The notes: generated by a model not told the origin, from the letters alone. A stretch of 18,954 nt of DNA from Bacillus sp. ISL-7 (GCF_018613065.1 NZ_JAGGQW010000095.1:1-18954); one strand, 5' to 3'; counted from the stretch's first letter, positions 7,066-15,281 are shown. A program made the numbers and translations.

Positions 7066-7180
7066 TCAGTTCCCCCCTTTTTAGAGCATCTTCAATTAAA
7101 CATATGCGGATTACCGCATGCTTAGACGATTCTCGAAGGTTTCTGAATTTCATAAAGAGGTGTAAATGCACACACAAAAA

Positions 7181-7210
7181 ATAAAAAGATTCGGCAGGCA
7201 GCCGAACCTT
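7181..7210 (-). terminator. Terminator downstream of prsW
   Basis: On the minus strand AAGGTTCGGC (7210-7201), loop TGCCT and GCCGAATCTT (7195-7186, one mismatch) are followed by a T-run. It lies about 130 nt past the prsW stop. Confidence 0.75.
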
Positions 7211-7336
7211 AAAATAAAGGGGTTGGTTGAAAAAGCTTGCAAATTGTCCTAGTTTGCAAAATTTATATTACACATTAATTATTAATAATCTATGAACTAA
7301 GTATTACAATACAATTAACCTTCTATACTCCTTAGT

Positions 7337-8023
7337 TTATAGAAAGCCTTTTTTGAAGCTTTGCTCTTTTTTAAAATGGTTTTTACTTAAAAATTCTGCC
7401 CTTCGTACTTTTTCCATCCCTAATAACCATAGGAAAATCATAAATGGAGTCATAGTCATTACCCATGAATCTTCTTTTAACATTAAATAATTAAATACTG
7501 CATGAAAGACCGATGGAACAACTAACGATAAAACAATCAAAAATAGTTTCTTTCCTTGAGTAAATTTTACTTTACTCATGTAAAAACCCATAATAACGCC
7601 AAATAAAGCATGGCTAGATACAGGTAACAACGCTCGGTTAAGAGCGTCATCTACCCCATTAGTAATCAAATATACAATATTCTCAGCAGTGGCGAACCCC
7701 AAAGCAACTGATGTTCCATAAACAATGCCATCAAAAGGTTCATCAAATTCTGCATTTCGATACGCAACAAAAAATAGAACTAACCATTTAGAAATTTCCT
7801 CAAGTATTCCAGAAGAAAACAAAACCGTTCCAATATCAGTTCTGATAAGGTTTTCTGTTTCAAAAATATATTCAACAAATGAAATTGGAAAGATTAGCAA
7901 TGCACCGAAAATAAATGTACGAATCACCAATGAAATTGGTTCAGGTTCATACTTATCTCTTAAATAAAAATAACTTAATAAAGCTAAGCCAGGAGCGACG
8001 CCAGCTAATATTATTGCTAACAT
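7337..8023 (-). CDS. prsW: PrsW family intramembrane glutamic protease
   Basis: A 228-residue polytopic membrane protein. In B. subtilis PrsW makes the first cut in the anti-sigma factor RsiW, which frees SigW. The family's conserved residues are visible: the EExxK motif EEISK (75-79), AEN (113-115, Glu114), HALFG (138-142) and HAVFN (174-178). The length is close to B. subtilis PrsW (about 218). The start at 8023 has GGAAGGAG 6 nt upstream. No rsiW or sigW gene is nearby, so this could be an additional copy acting on another membrane substrate. It has its own downstream terminator and appears monocistronic. The family call is firm; the substrate is not. Confidence 0.93.
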   Translation of the reverse strand: MLAIILAGVAPGLALLSYFYLRDKYEPEPISLVIRTFIFGALLIFPISFVEYIFETENLIRTDIGTVLFSSGILEEISKWLVLFFVAYRNAEFDEPFDGIVYGTSVALGFATAENIVYLITNGVDDALNRALLPVSSHALFGVIMGFYMSKVKFTQGKKLFLIVLSLVVPSVFHAVFNYLMLKEDSWVMTMTPFMIFLWLLGMEKVRRAEFLSKNHFKKEQSFKKGFL

Positions 8024-8235
8024 TTGTTACTCCTTCCCATTATAAATTAAATATCTCATCCTAATTATATTATTTTTTATCTAAAACTAAAACTTAAAGC
8101 CTAAAAACTTTCGTGGATGCCATTTGTTTAAATAGCCTTATAACCCTAATTTGAAAGCTAATGTGACTCTTGATACTTCTTGTCGAGTTAAGGAGTAATA
8201 TGTAAACCCAGTAACATATTTTATGATTGGGCACA
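8024..8235. other. Intergenic gap between mntH and prsW
   Basis: No gene is seen. It must carry the prsW promoter on the minus strand, which I cannot place confidently. The 14-mer AAACTTTCGTGGAT at 8105-8118 recurs at 9788-9801 on the other side of mntH. Confidence 0.4.
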
Positions 8236-8264
8236 AAAAAGCATAGGAATAACCTATGCTTTTT
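8236..8264 (-). terminator. Terminator of mntH
   Basis: AAAAAGCATAGG (8236-8247) pairs with CCTATGCTTTTT (8253-8264) around a 5-nt loop. The U-run on the minus strand follows the mntH stop at 8280 by about 15 nt. Confidence 0.9.
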
Positions 8265-8279
8265 CACCGTTTACATCAA

Positions 8280-9632
8280 TTAACCAAAAAAAGTTTGATA
8301 AAGTAAATATACATTCAAGCTGATTATTACGATCGCAACAATCCAAGCCAGAATTTTTAGCCATAATGGATTAACGAACTCACCCATTTTCTTCTTATCA
8401 CTAGTAAATTTAATAAGAGGCACTACCGCAAACGAAAGTTGTAAAGACAATATCACTTGACTCAATATGAGAAGCTCCGTTGTTCCGCTTTCACCATAAA
8501 GACCAGTTACGATAACAGCAGGGATAATAGCAATTAATCGGGTAATAAGCCTTCTTAACCAGGCAGGAAGTCGAATATTTAAAAATCCTTCCATGACAAT
8601 TTGACCAGCCAATGTCCCTGTTAATGTTGAGTTTTGACCAGAAGCAAGTAACGCAACCCCAAATAAGATGCTTCCGATTGTCGTCCCTAGAATCGGAGTA
8701 AGTAAATGATAAGCATCATTAATATCTGCCACTTCCGTCATTCCCGCTTTATGGAATGTGGCAGCGGAAAGAATAAGTATTGCAGCATTTATAAATAAGG
8801 CAAAGAATAAAGCAATAGTTGAATCCCATGTTGCATATTTAATAGCCTGTCGTTTTCCTAAATTGGTTTGTGAATACTTTCTAGTTTGAACAATAGAGGA
8901 ATGAAGGTACAAATTATGTGGCATAACTGTTGCACCTAAAATCCCGATCGCGATATATAGCATGGTTGGGTTACTAATAATCTCGGTACTCGGTACAAAG
9001 CCTTTTAATATGCCACCTACATCAGGCTTAGAAAGAAACATTTCAGTTGCAAAACAACTTCCAATCGTGACAATTAAGACAATCACCAACGATTCAATAA
9101 ACCTAAAGCCTTTATTTTGAAGCAGTAGAACAACGAGGACATCCAAAGCAGTAATAATAACACCATAAATCAACGGAATTCCAAACAAAAGGTTTAATGC
9201 AATTGCCGAACCAATCACTTCCGCTAAGTCGCACGCAGCTATCGCTAATTCACATAAAATCCACAAACCCATTGCAACTGGCTTACTGTAATGGTCACGA
9301 CAAGCTTGAGCTAAATCCCTTCCTGTTACAATTCCTAGCTTCCCAGCTAGTGCTTGAAGTAGAATTGCCATCAAATTTGATAATAAAATTACAGAAAGTA
9401 ACGTATATCCAAATAACGAACCTCCTGCTATATCAGTTGCCCAATTACCTGGGTCCATATACCCCACTGCAACTAAGTATCCTGGTCCCGCAAAAGCAAG
9501 AAATTTTTTAATCCAAGAACCATTCTTTGGAATGTGAATACTTCTATGAACTTCAGGTAAAGTGGGTTGTGTTCTTTTATTTCTCCAGCCTTTCTCAGCT
9601 GCCGAAGGCAGCTTTTTTGCATTGTCGCTCAT
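8280..9632 (-). CDS. mntH: Nramp family manganese (Mn2+/H+) importer MntH
   Basis: A 450-residue proton-coupled divalent metal importer of the cytoplasmic membrane with about eleven helices. The Nramp metal-site motifs are intact: DPGNWATD in TM1 (about 60-67) and [10 protein letters not shown] in TM6 (about 237-246). The Met in TM6 is the residue that selects soft transition metals over calcium. I choose the start at 9632 (MSDNAKK), because the AAAAGGGG site abuts the upstream ATG at 9641 with no spacing but is 9 nt from this one. It is single-gene, with its own promoter and candidate MntR operator upstream and a terminator downstream. Confidence 0.96.
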   Translation of the reverse strand: MSDNAKKLPSAAEKGWRNKRTQPTLPEVHRSIHIPKNGSWIKKFLAFAGPGYLVAVGYMDPGNWATDIAGGSLFGYTLLSVILLSNLMAILLQALAGKLGIVTGRDLAQACRDHYSKPVAMGLWILCELAIAACDLAEVIGSAIALNLLFGIPLIYGVIITALDVLVVLLLQNKGFRFIESLVIVLIVTIGSCFATEMFLSKPDVGGILKGFVPSTEIISNPTMLYIAIGILGATVMPHNLYLHSSIVQTRKYSQTNLGKRQAIKYATWDSTIALFFALFINAAILILSAATFHKAGMTEVADINDAYHLLTPILGTTIGSILFGVALLASGQNSTLTGTLAGQIVMEGFLNIRLPAWLRRLITRLIAIIPAVIVTGLYGESGTTELLILSQVILSLQLSFAVVPLIKFTSDKKKMGEFVNPLWLKILAWIVAIVIISLNVYLLYQTFFG

Positions 9633-9756
9633 GATTTCCATCCCCTTTTATTGGTACACACTAAATATGTTGTATTAAGGCAACTTTTTGAGTAAAAAAA
9701 TCTCTTTCACTTGTAATAAATTATATGAAGGAGCACAGACAATGTATCTTAAATAA

Positions 9757-9793
9757 ATTGTACATAACAAATTTTTTAAGTCAAGGGAAACTT
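9757..9793 (-). promoter_or_regulatory. mntH promoter with candidate MntR operator
   Basis: On the minus strand TTGACT (9784-9779), 16 nt, then TACAAT (9762-9757) form a promoter about 115 nt before the start codon. The plus-strand sequence AAGTCAAGGGAAACTT (9778-9793) overlaps the -35 and ends in GGGAAACTT, as in the Bacillus MntR operators I recall. The left half fits less well. Manganese-dependent repression is the expectation. Confidence 0.55.
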
Positions 9794-9838
9794 TCGTGGA
9801 TAATTAAGTAAAAAAACCATAGAGTTTCTCTTGAAAAT

Positions 9839-10296
9839 TCAGGTTAAAATAAACGCCAAAATGAGATTGGCAACTAAAGACATCTTTTCTCCTTTTAAAA
9901 ATCCCCCAAAATGGAATCTGTAATTTTAATAATTCCTCATTTCTTCCGTCCCTTTTAAAACTAAATATTTGGGAGTGATCGTACTAAAAATTAGCCAATC
10001 GATAATCAGTGAATCAAATAGATTAAATGTGGATAAGACACCACAAACAAGTGGATAAACGATTGTTTAATAATAATACCATCCCCTATTTGCTGTTTTA
10101 ATAACAAAGTTATAAAGATAGGTATCCCAAATAATAAAACCAAAAATATCGTACTAATGTAAATGGTTTGTTTTCGTTCTTTGGCATTTTGGGAGGCACC
10201 GATTTTCTTATATTTTCAGGATAGTCTTGAAGCAACAACATTGGATTAAGTAACATAATTAGCAATATAAAACCTGATAGAACATTAGAAAAACAT
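9839..10296 (-). pseudogene. Decayed integral membrane protein gene
   Basis: Pieces of one protein are readable in successive frames on the minus strand: LSGFILLIMLLNPMLLLQDY followed by PENIRKSVPPK near 10280-10170; then IPIFITLLLKQQIGDGIIIK; then DSLIIDWLIFSTITPKYLVL; and finally GFLKGEKM with SLVANLILAFILT ending at 9839. At least three frame changes or indels separate them, including one just after the first ATG (10296). The order and hydrophobicity fit a small four-helix membrane protein that I recall as an unnamed family in Bacillus. It is certainly not translated whole. Confidence 0.65.
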
Positions 10297-10356
10297 GTCG
10301 TGAACCTATTGAAAAAATGAAGTTGTGCATTTTACTTCTCATCTCACGAATAAAAG

Positions 10357-10386
10357 AACAGCAACTCCTCTATGGAAATTGCTGTT
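10357..10386 (-). terminator. Terminator after the CDF remnant
   Basis: AACAGCAA (10357-10364) pairs with TTGCTGTT (10379-10386). On the minus strand it is followed by a T-rich run (TTCTTTTATTC), just past the stop at 10398. Confidence 0.75.
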
Positions 10387-10397
10387 TTCTCTTGTAG

Positions 10398-10965
10398 TTA
10401 TATCGTACCTTCAGGTTGCAAGGAACAACTAAATGTTCCTTTTTCAATTTGAATGGTAGCATGTTCAATACCAAATTGATCATGTAATTCCTTCGTTAAT
10501 TTTTGAAGCAGCTCATCGTTATCATCTATTTCAGAACGAGTTAAATGCACTGTTAAAGCTGCTTCTGTTGTACTCATTCCCCACAAATGTAGGTCATGAA
10601 TTTCTAAAATCGTTGGTAATCCACATAAATAATCCTTAATTTTATTAATATCAATACCTTCTGGTACGGCATCCAGTGACAAATTAATTGATTCCTTCAA
10701 TAAACCCCAAGTACCAAATAGAATGACAATAGAAATTACAAGACTTACGAGAGGGTCAAGCCATTGCCATCCTGTCCAAAGAATAATAAACCCAGCGATC
10801 ACTACCCCAAGGGAAACTAAGGCATCCGCAGCCATGTGCATAAAGGCTCCACGAATGTTTAGGTCGTTCTTTCTTCCTGACATAAAGATAACGCTGTAAG
10901 GGTGTTAATTACAATTCCAATGATTGCTACGATAATAACGGTTTTTCCTTCAACTGGTTGTGGAG
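10398..10965 (-). pseudogene. Cation diffusion facilitator (CzcD-like zinc efflux), truncated and frameshifted
   Basis: The readable 161-residue part (from 10883) holds the second half of a CDF antiporter. It contains the HMAADAL metal-site helix (HxxxD), two further helices, and the cytoplasmic dimerisation domain with LPTILEIHDLHLWGMST and HATIQIE. Upstream, PVEGKTVIIVAIIGIVINTL in another frame (about 10960-10885) continues the protein toward the N-terminus. A small indel near 10887 separates the frames. The first helices (about 120 residues) are missing, and homology stops near 10965, where an unrelated plus-strand ORF begins. The full protein would export Zn2+, Co2+ or Cd2+. The nominal Met at 10883 is internal, so this copy is broken. 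Confidence 0.88.
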
Positions 10966-11281
10966 AAGAAAAACGTCGGAAGTGCGAAGCATGATACTCA
11001 GGCTATGCAATGCAATCCTGACCCTACTGGTTCAAAATTAGGCACAACTTTGAATTGTACATGCGTCCCTTGCTCTAATTGGTCGGTTGCAAAAGAAATC
11101 GCTCGACTTGCAGCATTAAATAAAGTTGAAAATATTGAGATTGAATATGAATTCCATAAAGAAGATTGTGAAGTATCACATCTGAATCCATTTAAACATT
11201 CGGGGGAATTTTATAGGCGGGGCAAAAGTAGTGGAAATTCGCAGAAGAAACTATTTGGAAGTTTTGTTGAACAAGTTGTAA
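10960..11281 (+). pseudogene. Unrecognised Cys-containing ORF, probably truncated at its start and frameshifted
   Basis: An open frame from a GTG at 10960 runs to 11295 (111 codons). I do not recognise it. The N-terminal half looks like real coding DNA: MQCNPDPTGSKLGT, then NCTCVPCSNWSVAKEIARLA and IEIEYEFHKEDC, with a CxCxxC motif that could bind metal. No convincing ribosome binding site precedes it, and the start overlaps the CDF remnant, so the true N-terminus is probably lost. Near 11205 the better coding frame seems to shift by one base, reading FIGGAKVVEIRRRNYLEVLL and stopping at 11281. Neighbouring genes give no functional clue beyond metal transport. Confidence 0.45.
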
Positions 11282-11394
11282 ATTTAACATTTTAAAGTAA
11301 GAGCATCTCTTTGTAATGAGAAATTCTTTTTATTTTTGTCATAAGTAAAAGGATATAATAATAACAATAATAATATAATTAAAGACGATATGAG

Positions 11395-11413
11395 TTTATT
11401 GTAAAACAATAAA
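11395..11413. promoter_or_regulatory. Short palindrome upstream of the DUF2975 gene
   Basis: TTTATTGT (11395-11402) and ACAATAAA (11406-11413) are perfect inverted copies around AAA, about 40 nt before the DUF2975 start. It could be an operator. DUF2975 genes usually have a small XRE regulator partner, absent here. Confidence 0.35.
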
Positions 11414-11451
11414 TTATGTGTTAAAGTCATTAAATCAGTGAGGTGCTTTAA

Positions 11452-11928
11452 ATGAATATTAAACTAGGTTCAACCACTTTCTTAAAGGTAATTATTTTTC
11501 TGATTGGAATTGCGATGCTTGCTTTATGTATCTATTGGTTGCCTGAGATAGCCATTAAAGATGCAAAGGTACATCCAGATACGGCTTATTTCCTAATCCC
11601 CTTTTTAGTATGTGCATATGGATTCTGTATTACGTTTTCTGTTGCGTTGTATCAAGCATTTAAACTACTAACCTATATCGAAAAAAACAATGCTTTCTCT
11701 GAATTATCCCTTAAATCTTTGAAGGTTATAAAAAAATGTGCTTTTACAGTCATTTTCCTCATTCTGTTAGGAATAGTAAGCTTAAAGGTGCTTGCTAAAA
11801 TCACAGGAGACGACCCAGCAGGTCCTATATCACTAAGTCTAATGGGTATTTTAGCAACAAGTATCATCGCAGCCATTGTGGATGCACTTCAAAAGCCATT
11901 AAAAAATGTCCCAGATATTAAATTATAA
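11452..11928 (+). CDS. DUF2975 family membrane protein (YoaS-like)
   Basis: A 158-residue protein with four predicted membrane helices (about 11-30, 46-68, 95-115 and 128-146). The region after helix 2, YQAFKLLTYIEKNNAFSELS, and the following LKSLKVIKKCAF are typical of DUF2975. The molecular function is unknown. In Bacillus these genes are commonly followed by a small XRE-type regulator (YozG-like). Here the next start, overlapping the stop by one base, is instead a GNAT acetyltransferase stub. A GAGGTG site 7 nt upstream supports the start. The gene appears intact, although both neighbours are broken. Confidence 0.85.
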   Translation: MNIKLGSTTFLKVIIFLIGIAMLALCIYWLPEIAIKDAKVHPDTAYFLIPFLVCAYGFCITFSVALYQAFKLLTYIEKNNAFSELSLKSLKVIKKCAFTVIFLILLGIVSLKVLAKITGDDPAGPISLSLMGILATSIIAAIVDALQKPLKNVPDIKL

Positions 11929-11990
11929 TGATTAGACCTGCAACACTGAATGACTCAGAAGAGATTACTAGGCTATGTTCCCAATTAGGT
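11928..11990 (+). pseudogene. 5' stub of a GNAT acetyltransferase gene
   Basis: ATG at 11928 opens MIRPATLNDSEEITRLCSQL, which has the classic start of GNAT-family N-acetyltransferases (MIRxATxxDxxxIxxLxxQLGY). After 21 codons it reaches TAG, where IS110 transposase sequence begins. Only the first strand and helix remain, so it is non-functional. Confidence 0.7.
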
Positions 11991-12678
11991 TAGATCCACA
12001 AGTATTAGCTGGAATGGCAAAAAGAAGCATGAAAAAGAAAAAGGATGATTTGGAACGTGCCTTATTCGGATCCGTCGGACTCCATCAAAAGATGATGTTA
12101 AAAACTCAGCTTTCACATATCGACTTTTTGGATCAACAAATCATAATGTTAAGTGAAGAAGTTCAGCAACGTATGCAACCCTATGAGGAAGATATTGAAT
12201 TACTAGATTCTATTCCAGGCATAGGTAGAAGCCATGCGGAACAACTTTTGGCTGAAATCGGACTAGGAAAAGACATTGCTTCGCAATTTCCTACAGCCCC
12301 CCATCTTTGTTCGTGGGCAGGGATGGTTCCTGGTAATAACGAAAGTGCTGGAAAAAAAAGTCCGAAAAAACGAGAAAAGGTAATAAAAAGCTGCGGGCGG
12401 CACTTGTTGAAGCAGCACATTCAGCAGCAAAAACTAAAAACACTTATCTTTCTTCCCAATATCAACGCTTGGCAGCAAGAATTGGAAAAAAACGTGCAGC
12501 AGTAGCGGTTGGACATACCATTTTAACGATTGTTTATCATTTGTTAAACAAAAGGCAACTTTATGTTGAGTTAGGTGCAGATTACTTTGATCGACGAAAA
12601 AAAGAAATAGTGATCAAACAATCTATTAAACGGCTAGAGGTACTTGGTTGTAAAGTAACGGTTGAAGCTATAGCCTAA
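11991..12678 (+). pseudogene. IS110 family transposase, C-terminal half, frameshifted
   Basis: The sequence from LDPQVLAGMAKRSMKKK onward is the second half of an IS110 transposase. It includes the coiled linker, LLDSIPGIGRSHAEQLLAEI (helix-hairpin-helix of the Transposase_20 domain) and SWAGMVPGNNESAGKK with the likely catalytic Ser. A -1 frame change near 12355-12375, in a run of A residues, moves the reading to KLRAALVEAAHSAAKTKNTY and then AARIGKKRAAVAVGHTIL, ending at 12678. The N-terminal DEDD (RuvC-like) domain is missing. An IS110 recombinase needs both domains, so it is inactive. The left joint lies at 11990 inside the GNAT stub. An inverted GCCCAG/CTGGGT pair near 12708-12740 may mark the old right end. 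Confidence 0.9.
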
Positions 12679-12864
12679 TGAAGGCAACATATATTGTTAA
12701 TTAAGAGCCCAGATCTTTTTTTAAACAGATTTTACTGGGTCTAGTTTCGTATTGCCCAAAATCCCCCACAGCCGTTTTTATTTTCAGGATAGTGCAATAA
12801 GAAAAGCCACCAAGAATGGCAGCTGGATCTTCAACTCTTGCACCCGTTAGTTCAACAAGACATA

Positions 12865-13446
12865 TTATTTAAACGCTTGTAATTTTTTTCGTGTTTCCTC
12901 TTTCGATAAGATTTTATAATCAAGAATAAACTTAGTGTGAGGAAAATAACGAATACTAAACCATCTATCGGAATATTCTTCTTTGATGCTATTCTTTTGC
13001 ATAGAGAATGGAATATTTCTAACTACAACTTCCCAATAGTCCCTACCTTTAGAAGAATCATTAAATTCAATCCTATTTGGTATCCCTTCTACAACTTTAT
13101 ACTCGTGTTTTAAATAAGAAGGTAAATCAACCCATTCCTGAGATAATAACATCATTAAAATTGTTAAGGAAAGATGGATAAAACGCTTTAATCCAAATTC
13201 TTTTCGAAGCAAGATAATAATACAAAACAATGATAGCATTAAAGTTGGGAAGACTCTTAACAGGTAATTTGGAGTTAATAATGGTTCCATAAAGAGTGTA
13301 ATGACAAAGATTATAACCCAGGTTATACTAAGTGTTTTATCTAGTAGACCTAACTTCGAATTAATTTCAAGTATATATTGTAAATCTCCTATAAATCTCC
13401 CAATAAGTTTTCTTTTTTTATCATCTGTTTTCTGATTTTCAGTCAT
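12865..13446 (-). CDS. Unrecognised membrane protein
   Basis: A 193-residue protein I cannot assign. It begins with a charged cytoplasmic stretch (about 1-35), followed by three hydrophobic helices (about 37-57, 62-80 and 88-104). A soluble C-terminal half of about 90 residues is rich in aromatic and charged residues (SDRWFSIRYFPHTKFILDYK). Codon use looks like its neighbours. The ribosome binding site is weak (AAAGAA close to the ATG, with a better AAGGGA about 17 nt away), so the start is less certain. No partner gene adjoins it, and IS110 fragments lie on both sides. It could be an immunity-type or sensor-type membrane protein, but nothing in the sequence decides this. Confidence 0.7.
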   Translation of the reverse strand: MTENQKTDDKKRKLIGRFIGDLQYILEINSKLGLLDKTLSITWVIIFVITLFMEPLLTPNYLLRVFPTLMLSLFCIIILLRKEFGLKRFIHLSLTILMMLLSQEWVDLPSYLKHEYKVVEGIPNRIEFNDSSKGRDYWEVVVRNIPFSMQKNSIKEEYSDRWFSIRYFPHTKFILDYKILSKEETRKKLQAFK

Positions 13447-13950
13447 TATTTCTTTACTGCATTCCCTTCAAGTGAAAAGTTTTTTTCTGAATTATAGCTT
13501 ATTTTTTATGTTTTATACGATTTGTTTCAAAATGTTATTAAATTAACCTGCCCCATAGTCCAACAACAAAAAGACTTCTGCAACGATCATCATTTTTAAT
13601 TAACAAAGCACCGTTAAATAGGTAATTTTTTGCAAAAAAAATAGAGCTTATAGCTCCTGTTAGTATCAGCTCCGCCTACGCTGAATACCGTGATGACCAC
13701 CATTGTCATCCGACCTAATTACATTATATTTGCAAGCGCTTACAATTGTAAAGGTATTTGCTCAGTGTCTACAAATAAAAAAAGGGGGCTTGCTACGACG
13801 CAATCCCAATTTCAACAAAAGCACCCGTTAGCTTAAGTGAATTTTTTCACATTCTTGTGCTTTTCACAGTTTCTTTTATTACAGGAGTGTTGCCCTTTCC
13901 TATTTTAAGATCACCAGATATTTCTGGTTGACCATTTTTTATATGGTTTT
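13447..13950. other. Intergenic region of about 500 bp, no confident gene
   Basis: It contains a hairpin with a T-run on the minus strand (GAGCTATAAGCTC, about 13634-13655), an isolated cre-like site (13731-13744) and GCACCCGTTAG at 13821-13831, which also occurs at 12840-12850. A 30-codon minus-strand frame ending near 13845 (PEISGDLKIGKGNTPVIKE) may be the tail of a lost gene. Confidence 0.4.
13731..13744. promoter_or_regulatory. cre-like site (CcpA catabolite-control operator)
   Basis: TGCAAGCGCTTACA is nearly palindromic and fits the Bacillus cre consensus TGWAANCGNTNWCA, except for one position in the left arm. The nearest intact genes are far or face away, so it may be a relic of a lost sugar-regulated gene. 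Confidence 0.5.
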
Positions 13951-13954
13951 ATTA

Positions 13955-14142
13955 TAACAGTAGCCAGGATAGAACGTACCTGCCCGTGGGACTCGGATCC
14001 CGTCAACTAAACAGTTCGCCCCCTACTTGAAGAAACGTGTTTGAGACTGGTTGGGACATAGACTCGAATAAGAAGCAAAGCTATGATACTGCAAGAAGGA
14101 TTAGGGGTACCGGTGAATAATAATTGGAGAGGAGAATTAAAA
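13955..14142 (+). ncRNA. IS110 5' non-coding end, candidate bridge-RNA region (remnant)
   Basis: This non-coding stretch of about 180 nt lies directly before an IS110 transposase start. IS110-group elements carry their guide (bridge) RNA in exactly this place. It is more G+C-rich than the surroundings and contains short stems such as TGGGA/TCCCG (13987-14001). The element boundary near 13955 is a guess, and the rest of the transposase is gone. Confidence 0.4.
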
Positions 14143-14199
14143 ATGAATCCAATCGTTGGTCTGGATGTGTCAAAAGATAAAAGTCAGGTTCAAGCATAA
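14143..14199 (+). pseudogene. IS110 transposase, first 18 codons only
   Basis: The frame MNPIVGLDVSKDKSQVQA starts with the IS110 signature GLDVSK, whose Asp is the first DEDD catalytic residue, behind a GGAGAGGAG site. The frame meets TAA at 14197. Homology probably ends there, because the following bases read as the tail of an unrelated membrane protein. It is a 5' remnant of an element in the same orientation as the C-terminal fragment at 11991-12678, but downstream of it. Confidence 0.8.
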
Positions 14200-14300
14200 T
14201 TGGTTGGTTAAGTGGTTATTTATTTTGTTTAATGGTCGTTCTTTATTTTCATAAAAAGTGGTTTATTAATATCCATAACAATCTTTCTGCGCAAGGTTGA
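14196..14300 (+). pseudogene. C-terminal tail of an unidentified membrane protein
   Basis: In the frame starting at 14196 the DNA reads one hydrophobic helix (IIGWLSGYLFCLMVVLYF) followed by HKKWFINIHNNLSAQG and a stop at 14298. The plus-strand terminator at 14333-14361 fits it as the 3' end of a former gene. The 5' part was replaced by the IS110 fragment. Confidence 0.45.
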
Positions 14301-14332
14301 GAAATAAAAACCTCAAATTGCTAATACTAGGT

Positions 14333-14361
14333 AGAGTGTAGGTTATCCTACACTCTTTTTT
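14333..14361 (+). terminator. Plus-strand terminator after the membrane-protein tail
   Basis: AGAGTGTAGG (14333-14342) pairs with CCTACACTCT (14347-14356) around TTAT and is followed by T residues on the plus strand. It overlaps the last codons of the minus-strand EamA gene. Confidence 0.85.
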
Positions 14362-15281
14362 GGATTATTAATCCGTATATGCTTTTTCGCCCATAGTTTT
14401 TCAGTATAACCTGTCCCAAATAAATCTCCAGCCACAATAAACACAAATCCAAATATTTGTGAAGCTGTAATTGTTTCATTTAAGAAAAGTACGGAGAATA
14501 CAAGACCAAAAAACGGAACAAAGTTATCAAATAAGGCGGCTTGCCCTGCCCCTATCTGCTGAATAGCTCCATAAAAAACAATATACCCCACTCCTGTTGA
14601 CACCACCCCTGACACGATAAACAAAAAGTAAATAAATAAAGAGGCAGAAGTCATTTCATTGACTCCCCCAGGTTCAGTTATAAAACTGATGATCAACAAA
14701 CCAACTGAGCCTGCTAGGGACATTATTGTGGTTAACTGTTTTGAATCAAGTGTTTCTGTTGCTTTTTTTACGAAAATAAAACTAATGGCTTGGACCAACA
14801 TGGCAATAAATAAATACAGTTCTCCTTTAGATAATTGCATACTAATGAATGAACCGCCTTGAATAAAAAAGACACCGGTAAATGCGAGAATAATACCTAT
14901 CATTCGCCACCTTGTTAATTGCTCACCTAAGAAGAGTGCGGCAAGTATTGCAGTTGTAAGCGGTACTAATGCGAGGATTAAAGAAGCATTAGAAGCATCA
15001 ATCATTGTTAAGCCTACTGCTATAAGCGAGTGATGTAGAATGACACCAAATAACATTCCGAGCAGTGTATAAATCCATTCCCTTTTCGATAAACGACGAA
15101 AGGATTTTCCAATTACGATTATGATTAATGCTGTAATCCCAGCCATCATAATTCGAAATGCCGTCATTGTTTGTGGAGGTAAATCTTCCACCAATACTTT
15201 AATTATAACAATATTGAGTCCCCAAATAGCCGTGACAAAAAATAATAAACCATATGTTAGTAATAATCGTTTTTGATTCAC
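14343..15281 (-). CDS. EamA/DMT family transporter
   Basis: A 312-residue drug/metabolite-transporter protein with ten predicted membrane helices in two EamA repeats (about 10-140 and 155-290). Typical features are TAIWGLN in helix 1, ASNASLILALVPLTTAI at helix 4 and FLGEQLT after it, repeated as LNETITASQ in the second half. The start is GTG at 15281, behind GGAGGGG at 6 nt. EamA proteins usually export amino acids or other metabolites, but the substrate cannot be read from sequence. It is separated from the second EamA gene by that gene's terminator, so it is an independent unit. Confidence 0.92.
   Translation of the reverse strand: MNQKRLLLTYGLLFFVTAIWGLNIVIIKVLVEDLPPQTMTAFRIMMAGITALIIIVIGKSFRRLSKREWIYTLLGMLFGVILHHSLIAVGLTMIDASNASLILALVPLTTAILAALFLGEQLTRWRMIGIILAFTGVFFIQGGSFISMQLSKGELYLFIAMLVQAISFIFVKKATETLDSKQLTTIMSLAGSVGLLIISFITEPGGVNEMTSASLFIYFLFIVSGVVSTGVGYIVFYGAIQQIGAGQAALFDNFVPFFGLVFSVLFLNETITASQIFGFVFIVAGDLFGTGYTEKLWAKKHIRINNPKKSVG

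Noticed and set aside
8105..9801. 14-bp direct repeat AAACTTTCGTGGAT at 8105-8118 and 9788-9801 flanking mntH
   Set aside because: A cassette boundary was tempting, but one chance 14-mer match in an AT-rich window of this size is expected, and neither copy has other element features.
12340..12380. Programmed -1 frameshift in the IS110 fragment (run of eight A at 12352-12359)
   Set aside because: The A-run would be slippery, but IS110 transposases are not known to use frameshifting and this copy already lacks its catalytic N-terminal domain; simple decay is more likely.
12840..13831. GCACCCGTTAG at 12840-12850 and 13821-13831 as a dispersed repeat
   Set aside because: The shared core is only 11 nt and the flanks differ, so it cannot be supported as a repeat family from this window alone.
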